Shown in pieces: positions 42,801 through 51,148 of a DNA stretch of 51,148 nucleotides (position 1 is the stretch's first letter; every line of letters starts with the position of its first letter). The notes below the pieces were generated by a model. That model saw only the letters and a list, made by a program, of their open reading frames with translations, did no database searches and was not told the origin of the DNA. Where the stretch lies: NCBI GenBank assembly GCA_016791365.1, contig JAEUMT010000023.1, positions 1 through 51,148 on the forward strand, written 5' to 3'. This stretch comes from Hyphomonadaceae bacterium (GTDB lineage Bacteria; Pseudomonadota; Alphaproteobacteria; Caulobacterales; Aquidulcibacteraceae). Position numbers and translations under genes: made by a program.

Positions 42801-44120
42801 ATGCGCTTAGGTTGGGTTTTGGCGCCTGTTGCCGGTGCGGCCGCTCTCGTTGGCGCACTTGCCTGGTCGGCTCCTGAAGAGCGCAACAGCGGCGACATTT
42901 ACCGCCAGCTTGAATTGTTCGCCGACGTGCTCGCTCGGGTTGAGCAAGATTACGTCGTCGAGATCGACGAACAGCAGGCCATGGAAGCGGCCATTCAAGG
43001 CATGCTCTCCTCGCTGGATCCGCACTCTTCCTACATGAACGCGGCCGACTACCGCGAGATGCAAAGCCAGACGCGCGGGGAATATGGCGGCCTCGGCATC
43101 GAAGTCACAAGCGAAGACGGCGTCGTCAAGGTCGTGTCGCCGATCGATGGCACGCCCGCGGCGCGCGCCGGCATTCAGGCGGGTGACTTCCTCACGGCCA
43201 TTAACGGCGAGAGCATTGTTGGCCTCACGCTGAACGAGGCCGTCCAACGCATGCGCGGGGAAGCCGGCACCGAGATCGTTGTCACGATCGCGCGTGAAAA
43301 CACCGATCCGTTTGATGTCACGCTGCGCCGCGAGACGATCAATGTTCGCGCCGTCACAGCACGCGTCGAGGGCGGCGACATCGGCGTCATTCGGATTTCA
43401 ACATTTAACGAGCGCACGGGCGCCATGCTCCAGGACGCCATCCGCACCGTGAAGCGCGATACGGGCGGACGCTTGCGCGGCGTCGTCATCGATTTGCGCA
43501 ACAATCCGGGCGGCCTGCTCGATCAGGCGATCGAAGTCTCGGACGCGTTCCTCGACGGCGGTGAAGTGGTCTCGACCCGGGGCCGCCAGCCGGAAGACGT
43601 GCAGCGCTACAATGCGCGCCGCGGCGACGACATGGCCGGCGTTCCGGTCGTGGTTCTGATCAACGGCGCGTCGGCCTCAGCGGCGGAAATCGTTGCGGGA
43701 GCGCTCCAAGACCGCAACCGCGCCGTCATCGTCGGCACGGATTCGTTCGGCAAAGGCTCGGTTCAAACCGTTATCCCGCTACAGGGCGGCCGGGACGGCG
43801 CGCTGCGCCTCACCACGGCCCGCTACTACACGCCGGCAGGCCGCTCGATCCAAGGCGCGGGCATTACGCCGGATATGGAAGTGGCCGCCCGCCGCATCGA
43901 TGCAGCCGAGGTTGAGCGCCTGCAGCGTCTTTCAGTGCGCGAAGAAGACCTGCCGAACGCGCTCGACAACAACACCGGCGCGCACCGCCGCGACGCCCAT
44001 GTGCCGGAAGACCAGCCGCCGGAGAGCTGGAACGCGGAAGAGGACTATCAGCTGTCGCGCGCGATGGAATTCCTGCGCCAAGGCACGGTCGCGGAACGAC
44101 TGCGCGCCCGCGCCGGCTAA
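42801..44120 (+). CDS. ctpA: Carboxyl-terminal processing protease CtpA (S41)
   Basis: A 439-residue periplasmic serine protease that trims or degrades selected substrates by C-terminal recognition, important for envelope maintenance. It has an N-terminal signal anchor (about 4-22), a PDZ domain (about 90-170, with GLGIEVTSEDGVVKVVSPI and GIQAGDFLTAINGE), and the S41 core: FLDGGEVVSTRG, NGASASAAEIVAGA with the nucleophile at Ser291 or Ser293, and SFGKGSVQT carrying the catalytic lysine. It directly follows the EnvC-like gene, consistent with cell-wall coupled regulation. Confidence 0.95.
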   Translation: MRLGWVLAPVAGAAALVGALAWSAPEERNSGDIYRQLELFADVLARVEQDYVVEIDEQQAMEAAIQGMLSSLDPHSSYMNAADYREMQSQTRGEYGGLGIEVTSEDGVVKVVSPIDGTPAARAGIQAGDFLTAINGESIVGLTLNEAVQRMRGEAGTEIVVTIARENTDPFDVTLRRETINVRAVTARVEGGDIGVIRISTFNERTGAMLQDAIRTVKRDTGGRLRGVVIDLRNNPGGLLDQAIEVSDAFLDGGEVVSTRGRQPEDVQRYNARRGDDMAGVPVVVLINGASASAAEIVAGALQDRNRAVIVGTDSFGKGSVQTVIPLQGGRDGALRLTTARYYTPAGRSIQGAGITPDMEVAARRIDAAEVERLQRLSVREEDLPNALDNNTGAHRRDAHVPEDQPPESWNAEEDYQLSRAMEFLRQGTVAERLRARAG

Positions 44121-44150
44121 GGCATTTACCTCTCGTAAATCAATATGAAA

Positions 44151-44179
44151 GCGCCAGTCGTCCTAGTGACGGCTGGCGC
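44151..44179. repeat. 12-bp hairpin in the polysaccharide deacetylase leader
   Basis: GCGCCAGTCGTC pairs with GACGGCTGGCGC (44151-44162 with 44168-44179, one G-U, loop CTAGT). It is about 30 nt after the ctpA stop and before the internal Met 44202. No T-run follows, so it may be a partial terminator or mRNA processing signal. Confidence 0.5.
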
Positions 44180-44201
44180 GAATTCAGCGATTCTCCCGGC
44201 A

Positions 44202-45401
44202 ATGATTCGCCCGCGCGTGAATATGCGGGGTTTCGCGCCCAAGCCGCCTCCAAAGCCAGCGCGACGCCTGCCCAAGCTCACCCACAGGACAATTGCGTTC
44301 GCAGTTGTGGGTGTGTTGGCCTTGGGTGCGTTCGGGGCGGTGCAGATGTTCGGCGACCCAGGCGCGGCAGGCCCACGCCGGATCGTGTCGTTGCAGCCCT
44401 CATCTGCCGAAGCGAACGCGCCGCGGGTGTCTTTTTCGGACGCCGCCGAGGAAGGCGCGGAGATGCATACGTTCGGCATCGACGAACTGCCGCAGACCGG
44501 CGAATACGGCGAGATCGATTCCAACGGTGAGCTTCGCGTTGCTGTGGTTGAATCGCAGCCGGCGCCGAATGCCGGACGACCGCCCTCGCCGCCGCTGCCG
44601 CGCGCGCCGCTCGCGGGGTTGTTTGAAAACGGCCCCAATGGTCCGTTGCCGATCGTGGCTTCCAACGGCCGCACGCCCGCACAAGCTTACGCGCGCCCAT
44701 TTACACCGCGCCAAGGCCGGCCGGCGCTGGCCATCGTCATTGGCGGCCTGGGATTCAACGCGAACGCCACGACACAAGCGATCGATGAACTGCCAGCGGA
44801 GGTGACGCTTTCGTTCGTGCCTTACGCGCAGAACCTGCAATCGTGGATCGACCGCGCCCGCGCGAAGGGTCACGAAGTGATGCTCGAACTGCCGATGGAG
44901 CCGTTCGATCCTGACGCGGACGACACCGGCCCGCAGACACTGCTCGCCTCGGCGACCTCGCAGCAGAACGTCTCCCGGCTCGAACAATTGCTCTCGCGCG
45001 GCACCGGGTACTTCGGCGTGACCAATTATCAGGGCGCGCGGTTTGCAACTTCCGCACAAGCCAGCGCGCCAGTCACGCAGGCGTTGCGGCGTCGTGGACT
45101 TGTCTTCATCTCCTCCGGCATCGGTCAGCGCACCGCGCTGAGCGTTGAAGCAGCGCGCGCGCAGCTGCCGATCACAGCCGCCGACCGCATCATCGATGCG
45201 CGCCGCGAAGCCGATGCGATCGACGATCAGCTGCTGAATCTGGAAGCTCTGGCGCTGCAAAATCAGAGCGCGATTGGCGCGGGCTTTGCGTATCCTGTGA
45301 CCATGGAGCAAGTCGGACGCTGGGCGCGCGATGTTGAAGCGCGCGGATATCAATTGGCGCCAGCCTCGGCCGTGCTCAACGCACGCGCCGCGCGCCGATG
45401 A
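44202..45401 (+). CDS. Divergent polysaccharide deacetylase family protein
   Basis: A 399-residue protein. It has one transmembrane segment near the N-terminus (about 30-50, TIAFAVVGVLALGAFGAVQMF), a disordered Pro/Ala-rich linker, and a C-terminal divergent polysaccharide deacetylase domain (DUF610-type): PALAIVIGGLGFNANATTQA, LSFVPYAQNLQ, HEVMLELPMEPFD, GYFGVTNYQGARF and GLVFISSG. Deacetylase activity is not proven for this group. The Met at 44202 avoids the hairpin at 44151-44179; the ATG at 44145 is another possible start. rppH overlaps by 4 nt. Confidence 0.85.
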   Translation: MIRPRVNMRGFAPKPPPKPARRLPKLTHRTIAFAVVGVLALGAFGAVQMFGDPGAAGPRRIVSLQPSSAEANAPRVSFSDAAEEGAEMHTFGIDELPQTGEYGEIDSNGELRVAVVESQPAPNAGRPPSPPLPRAPLAGLFENGPNGPLPIVASNGRTPAQAYARPFTPRQGRPALAIVIGGLGFNANATTQAIDELPAEVTLSFVPYAQNLQSWIDRARAKGHEVMLELPMEPFDPDADDTGPQTLLASATSQQNVSRLEQLLSRGTGYFGVTNYQGARFATSAQASAPVTQALRRRGLVFISSGIGQRTALSVEAARAQLPITAADRIIDARREADAIDDQLLNLEALALQNQSAIGAGFAYPVTMEQVGRWARDVEARGYQLAPASAVLNARAARR

Positions 45402-45898
45402 CAATACCAAAAGACCCGAAGAACTACCGTCCAAATGTTGGCCTTGCGCTGTTCCACTCGAACGGCCTGGTATTCCTTGGCAAGCGCGTTGCGACGGAGG
45501 GCCCCTATCAATGGCAAATGCCGCAAGGCGGCGTCGATCGCGGTGAAAAGGTTCTCGATGCCGCCTATCGCGAACTTGAAGAAGAAATTGGCGTAAGGTC
45601 AGCGCACGCCGAACTGCTCGAAGAAACGGCAGATTGGCTACATTACGATTTCCCCATCGACGTGCGCACAAAAATGAAGCCGCGTGGACGGTATTTGGGG
45701 CAAAGGCAAAAGTGGTTCGCGTTCCGGTTCAAGGGACGTGACTCAGATATAAGACTAGATACTCATACGCCCGAGTTTGTAGATTGGCGTTGGGCGGCGC
45801 TCGAAACCGCGCCGGATTTGGTCATACCGTTCAAGCGTCCCGTTTACGAAGAAGTGGCGCGCCGGTTCAAGAAACACACGGTGGGGGCTTCGAAGTGA
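45398..45898 (+). CDS. rppH: RNA 5'-pyrophosphohydrolase (Nudix)
   Basis: Removes pyrophosphate from mRNA 5' ends, starting decay. A 166-residue Nudix hydrolase: YRPNVGLALFHSNGLVFLGK then WQMPQGGVDRGE and the helix with the R-E-L-x-E-E-x-G Nudix signature (consensus GX5EX7REUXEEXGU), and a C-terminal FKRPVYEEVARRFK. Its ATG overlaps the preceding stop (45398-45401). Its position at the end of the envC-ctpA group is common in alphaproteobacteria. Confidence 0.95.
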   Translation: MTIPKDPKNYRPNVGLALFHSNGLVFLGKRVATEGPYQWQMPQGGVDRGEKVLDAAYRELEEEIGVRSAHAELLEETADWLHYDFPIDVRTKMKPRGRYLGQRQKWFAFRFKGRDSDIRLDTHTPEFVDWRWAALETAPDLVIPFKRPVYEEVARRFKKHTVGASK

Positions 45899-45950
45899 TT
45901 GTCTGCCTGACAGGCGCCATAGAGGCGTATTCCTCGTGAAGCGCGGCGCA

Positions 45951-46784
45951 ATGGTGACGCCCGTCGTGTTCGTGCACGGCGCATTTTGCGGCGGCTGGGC
46001 GTTTGACGGTTTTCGTGAACCGTTCGAAGCCGCCGGCTTTGAAACGCATGCGCCAAACCTGCCACATCACGAGCGCGGCGCCGATCTTGAGCAGCTCGCA
46101 CAAACCGGCTTGAAAGATTACGCGAAAGCGATCGCGCACTATGCGCGCGGGCTTCGCGCGCCGCCGGTTTTGGTTGGTCACTCGCTTGGCGGGTTGGTGT
46201 CGCAATTGGTGGCGACGCATATGCCCGTCGCTGGACTTGTACTGCTGGCGCCGAGCGCGCCCTGGGGCGTGCCGCCAACAACGCTCGATGAACATGGCAA
46301 TCAGTTTGGTCTGACGTTGCTTGGCGATTATTGGCGCCGGCCGATCCCGCCCGATTATCGCGTTGCGCGCGCCACAACGCTTGATCGCCTGGCGCGTGAA
46401 GATGCGCGCCGTTCGTTCGCGCGTTTCGTGCCAGAAAGCGGCCGCGCCATACGCGAAGCTGTTCAATGGTGGATGGACCATTCCATGGCGGCGCAAGCGC
46501 CGGTCTATCGGATCAGCGCGCCGGTGCTTGGGCTTGCGGGCGGCAAGGATCGCGTGAACCCGTCGAGCACGGTGCGGCGCGTGATCGGCCGCTTTCCCGG
46601 CAACCAAGCGCACTTCCATGAGTTTGCCGACATGAGCCATTGGCTCATCGGAGAACCGGAAGCCAACGACGTCTCGGCGCTGACGCTGCAATGGCTCGAC
46701 GCGCGCGGCATTGGCCCAAAGCCGGTGAAGCCAAAGCGCAAACAGCTTTCATTGTTTGGCTGGGGCGAAACGGCCGGCGCTTGA
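45951..46784 (+). CDS. Alpha/beta hydrolase
   Basis: A 277-residue hydrolase. It starts VTPVVFVHGAFCGGWAF with the HG oxyanion motif, has the nucleophile elbow GHSLGG (Ser78), and a late GGKDRV acid and DMSHWLIGE histidine, so the catalytic triad is present. The C-terminal tail KPVKPKRKQLSLFGWGETAGA is basic and not family-like. The substrate is unknown. The frame opens at GTG 45936 with a weak upstream GAGG, but ATG 45951 gives the usual start. It converges on the metallophosphoesterase gene with an 18-nt gap. Confidence 0.85.
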   Translation: MVTPVVFVHGAFCGGWAFDGFREPFEAAGFETHAPNLPHHERGADLEQLAQTGLKDYAKAIAHYARGLRAPPVLVGHSLGGLVSQLVATHMPVAGLVLLAPSAPWGVPPTTLDEHGNQFGLTLLGDYWRRPIPPDYRVARATTLDRLAREDARRSFARFVPESGRAIREAVQWWMDHSMAAQAPVYRISAPVLGLAGGKDRVNPSSTVRRVIGRFPGNQAHFHEFADMSHWLIGEPEANDVSALTLQWLDARGIGPKPVKPKRKQLSLFGWGETAGA

Positions 46785-46802
46785 GAACATTCCGCTCGCC
46801 CA

Positions 46803-47786
46803 TCAAGGGTGAGGTGAATCGCGTCCACGCAATGTGATCAGCACAATCTCTGGCGGATTAAGAAAGCGCACGGGAATCATGCTCGTGCCGATACCGCCGG
46901 TCACATACATCTGCTCACCGCGCTCTTGGACAAGCCCGCACGCATAGCGATCATTCATCAGCGGCACGATCGGCCTGCCTACGAATGGAATTGTCACCTG
47001 CCCGCAATGGCCGTGGCCTGCGAGCATGAGCGCGACGCCGCGCGGCATGCCGGCGAACGGATCGGGCGAGTGGCTGATCACGATCGTGTCCGCGCCTTCG
47101 GGTGCGCCATCGAGCGCCGCGGCAAAATCGGGATCACCGGTGGTGAAGTCAGCAATGCCTGCGATCACCATGGGATCGCCGCCAGTGCGGCGGATGACGA
47201 TGTGCCGATTCCACAATGTCGCGACGCCGGCGTTCTCCATTTCGGACTGGACGACCGTGCGGTCATACCAAACGTCATGATTGCCGATGACGCCGACGAC
47301 GCCATAGCGGGCGCGGATCGCCGCGAATGTGGCGACGCCGCCGGTGATCTCCTGGTTCTCCGCCGGTGAGCGCTCGGACGGATGCAGATGGCCGTTCACA
47401 TAGTCACCGAGCAGCACGACGAGTTCGGGCCGCAACGCGTTGATGCGTTGCACAATACCACCCATGCGCGCCGCGTCGACATGCGGGCCGCCGACATGCG
47501 TATCGCTGATCGCCGCGATCGTTAGCGGCGGCCCGCGCCAGTCTTCGCTCACCACTTCAACGTGGCGTACAACCAGCTGGTTCGGTTCAACGAACCACGC
47601 ATAGATGTTGAGCCAGTAAAGCGCTTCAAGCAGAGCGATCAGCACGATCCAGATGACGCGACTCCGCCGGCTCAACGCGTTCCAGCGGCGAAAGAGCCAA
47701 GCGCACGCATAGATGACAACCGGCAACCCGATGACCGCGCCAATCGTGGCGGGCGCCATTTGGGGATGAAGCAAGTCCGGCGTCAT
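46803..47786 (-). CDS. Membrane-bound metallophosphoesterase
   Basis: A 327-residue calcineurin-like phosphoesterase with two N-terminal transmembrane helices (about 14-32 and 43-62). Metal-ligand motifs are ISDTHVGG, LGDYVNGH, GNHDVWYD and GHGHCGQ; the expected histidine in ISHSPDP is also present. It resembles YkuE/UDP-2,3-diacylglucosamine pyrophosphatase-like membrane phosphoesterases, but the substrate is unknown. It is 3 nt from the secreted protein gene on the same strand, so the two are probably one operon. Confidence 0.9.
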   Translation of the reverse strand: MTPDLLHPQMAPATIGAVIGLPVVIYACAWLFRRWNALSRRSRVIWIVLIALLEALYWLNIYAWFVEPNQLVVRHVEVVSEDWRGPPLTIAAISDTHVGGPHVDAARMGGIVQRINALRPELVVLLGDYVNGHLHPSERSPAENQEITGGVATFAAIRARYGVVGVIGNHDVWYDRTVVQSEMENAGVATLWNRHIVIRRTGGDPMVIAGIADFTTGDPDFAAALDGAPEGADTIVISHSPDPFAGMPRGVALMLAGHGHCGQVTIPFVGRPIVPLMNDRYACGLVQERGEQMYVTGGIGTSMIPVRFLNPPEIVLITLRGRDSPHP

Positions 47787-47789
47787 CTC

Positions 47790-48326
47790 CTATCGCGACG
47801 CCTCTTCGGGCGTCGGCTCGCCTGCAGGCATAAAGATGAACGTTTGAAAACCGGCGACCGGAAGATAGCCGATGAACGGATCGCGCTCAGGATCGAACGC
47901 GTGATCCAAATTCTCGAAGGTAAAAGACGCGCGCATGCCAGGAACCGATGCCGGCCTGAGTTCGTAAAGTTGCCGGATGTTGTCGGCGACAAGCGATGCG
48001 GTGCGATAAGAGTCGCCTGTTATCCCTGCGTCGGAAAAGTTGGCGGAGCATAGACCCGGTCTTGAGCCGTTGAGCCGAATGCGCACCCAAGGCTGTCCGC
48101 GCGCTTGACGGAGCTTTGTTATGCCACGTTCCGCGCCATCGCTGACAAACTGATCGCCAAAATCTTCAAGCGTCAGCGGCTGACCACTCTGCATGGCCGC
48201 GAAACAGACACGCACGATTGTATCGGCCATCTGACGCTCGCGGGTCACGTCCTGGGCGAGGGCTTGAGTTGCAAGCGCGGCCGAAATTAACGCGCCGCAG
48301 AAAATATTAGGAAGCCGCCGGGTCAT
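47790..48326 (-). CDS. Secreted protein of unknown function
   Basis: A 178-residue exported protein. The signal MTRRLPNIFCGALISAALAT runs to about AQA. The mature part contains ADTIVRVCFAAMQSGQPLTL, GLCSANFSDAGITGDSYRTA, two cysteines that may form a disulfide, and FENLDHAFDPERDPFIGYLP. I do not recognise a family. ATG 48326 is preferred over GTG 48344 because it starts the signal peptide. It precedes the metallophosphoesterase on the same strand and lies 50 nt downstream of atpC. Confidence 0.7.
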   Translation of the reverse strand: MTRRLPNIFCGALISAALATQALAQDVTRERQMADTIVRVCFAAMQSGQPLTLEDFGDQFVSDGAERGITKLRQARGQPWVRIRLNGSRPGLCSANFSDAGITGDSYRTASLVADNIRQLYELRPASVPGMRASFTFENLDHAFDPERDPFIGYLPVAGFQTFIFMPAGEPTPEEASR

Positions 48327-48376
48327 CCCGCGAGCTTGGCGCACGGCGCATGCGAGTCAACGATGCTGCACGCGTA

Positions 48377-48778
48377 TTAGCGCGACATCGCCGCCTTCAT
48401 GGTTTCGAGGCGGGCAAGCTGACGCTGGGCGGCGTCCTTCTTCGCGTCGGTATTGGCGTCGCGCAGATCTTCCTGGGCGTTCTTCAAATCGGCATCGAGC
48501 TTCGCGGGCTCGATGTCAGCGAGGTCGACCGCCTCTTCGGCCAGCACCGTAAGGCCTTCGGGCGTGACGTCGGCAAAGCCGCCATTGACGAAAATCCGGC
48601 GCTCGGCGCCGTCATTGAGGACACGTAGCGCGCCCGGCTTGATGACACTCATCACGGGCGCATGGTTCGGCGACACGCCGAACTCCCCTTCGATCCCCGG
48701 CACCACCACGTGATCGACATCGCCGTTGAACAGTTCGCGCTCCGGCGAAACCAGTGCGAAGCTCAGTTTGTCAGCCAT
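48377..48778 (-). CDS. atpC: ATP synthase F1 epsilon subunit
   Basis: The rotor-stalk subunit that couples and inhibits ATP hydrolysis. The 133-residue length is normal. It has the N-terminal beta-sandwich: LSFALVSPERELFNGDVDHV then VVPGIEGEFGVSPNHAPVMS, FVNGGFADVTPEGLTVLAEE, and a short two-helix C-terminus (AEDL-type and QRQLARLETMKAAMSR). It starts one nucleotide before the end of the upstream uncharacterised gene, on the same strand, so it is translated right after it. Confidence 0.95.
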   Translation of the reverse strand: MADKLSFALVSPERELFNGDVDHVVVPGIEGEFGVSPNHAPVMSVIKPGALRVLNDGAERRIFVNGGFADVTPEGLTVLAEEAVDLADIEPAKLDADLKNAQEDLRDANTDAKKDAAQRQLARLETMKAAMSR

Positions 48779-48779
48779 G

Positions 48780-49234
48780 TTAGTTCTGCCTCGCCATCGC
48801 GGTAACGCGGATCATGAATTGCGAATTGTGTGATGCGCCGCTCGAATAGACCGCGTCAACCACAGCCAAATTGTTCTTCTGGAGATTGATATCGTAAGTG
48901 CGCAAGCGCAGTCCGGGCTCAGTGGGATGAGGCTCGTCCTTCACGCGCTTTGCGTCAGGGTGAGCGCGCTGCACCGCGGCGTCGAGAACATCGATGCTCT
49001 TGTCGTTATCGCCTTCGGCGCACCAGATCGTGGTGAGCACGCCGTTCGAATGAAAGAACACGCCGCCATCGCCGACCTGGTAAAACAACGCCTCGCCGTC
49101 TTCGGCGATACCGAGGTCTGACTTTTCCTGCTTGCTGATGATGCGCGGCGTCAGCCCGAGCGCGCCCTTCACCGTGCCGCCAATGGCGGCAACGGCGCCG
49201 TCAACGGCGAGCTTCGCGGCGACTTCGCTTTGCA

Positions 49235-49238
<4 letters not shown>
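48780..49238 (-). CDS. Uncharacterised atp-operon protein 2 (paralogue of neighbour)
   Basis: A 152-residue soluble protein, no signal peptide or membrane segment. I know no family. It aligns without gaps to the neighbouring 156-residue protein, with a constant offset of four residues from 42 to 144: LG, D-x-E, FY, GD-x-GVF, W, GD-x-DK, LD, PG-x-R-x-R-x-Y, A-x-Y and R are shared. Its ATG overlaps the previous stop by 4 nt (49235-49238), and atpC starts one nucleotide after its own stop, so it is coupled to the atp genes. Its tight placement between atpD and atpC suggests a role with the F1 part, but this is inference. Confidence 0.82.
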
Positions 49239-51147
<1,909 letters not shown>

Positions 51148-51148
51148 T

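Overview
This is a GC-rich stretch of chromosome from an alphaproteobacterium, most likely of the Caulobacterales/Hyphomonadaceae type. The evidence is gene content and order: hemC-hemD-mitofilin-like-hemY, obgE-nadD-rsfS-rlmH-envC-ctpA-polysaccharide deacetylase-rppH, patatin-bdhA, htpX next to an SDHAF4-like gene, an Usg-family gene, a CC0125/CC1285-type lipoprotein, and the distal end of an F1 ATP synthase operon. The genus is not identified. I see no prophage, insertion sequence, CRISPR array or secretion island; most of the window is core genome.

Layout. 1-5.3 kb: tRNA-Ala(CGC), a cluster of palindromic repeats, yggT, a DUF167 gene, folD, an amino-acid permease with a clear terminator, a 0.58 kb structured intergenic region, phhB and an SDR. 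5.4-11.9 kb: a lipoprotein; a leftward bdhA-patatin-FliL-like group; then DUF350, membrane-anchored serine protease, pyrF and a DUF2167 gene rightward. 11.5-15.2 kb: leftward gpsA-Rieske and tsaD, separated by a rightward insert holding a TetR regulator and two 38-residue hydrophobic proteins that resemble each other. 15.3-19.6 kb: tetrapyrrole and envelope group hemC, hemD, mitofilin-like, hemY. 19.6-28.2 kb: tRNA-Thr(CGT), an FMN hydroxyacid oxidase, several uncharacterised genes, tRNA-Arg(CCG), a lipoprotein, usg, a hemolysin-III family gene, PRC-barrel, a DUF1579-like gene, then leftward argG with a periplasmic thioredoxin.

28.3-33 kb: an MpaB-type DUF2236 gene, kup, a low-complexity secreted protein, an SDHAF4-like gene and htpX. 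33-39 kb: tamA-tamB, the outer-membrane assembly module, with TamB starting at a TTG that overlaps the tamA stop. 39-45.9 kb: obgE, nadD, rsfS, rlmH, an EnvC-like murein hydrolase activator, ctpA, divergent polysaccharide deacetylase and rppH, linking ribosome maturation, NAD synthesis and cell-wall remodelling. 45.9-48.3 kb: alpha/beta hydrolase, metallophosphoesterase and a secreted protein. 48.4-51.1 kb, leftward: atpD, two uncharacterised genes, then atpC.

The most notable points are: (1) two tandem, mutually homologous uncharacterised genes placed between atpD and atpC with 4-nt start/stop overlaps, so they are probably made with the F1 subunits; (2) the paired 38-residue membrane peptides beside a TetR gene with a TGAACGTTCA palindrome, in an insert that splits the usual tsaD-gpsA neighbourhood; (3) hairpin-forming repeats directly against the hemD and obgE starts; and (4) many convergent gene pairs whose stop codons overlap or lie within 4 nt.
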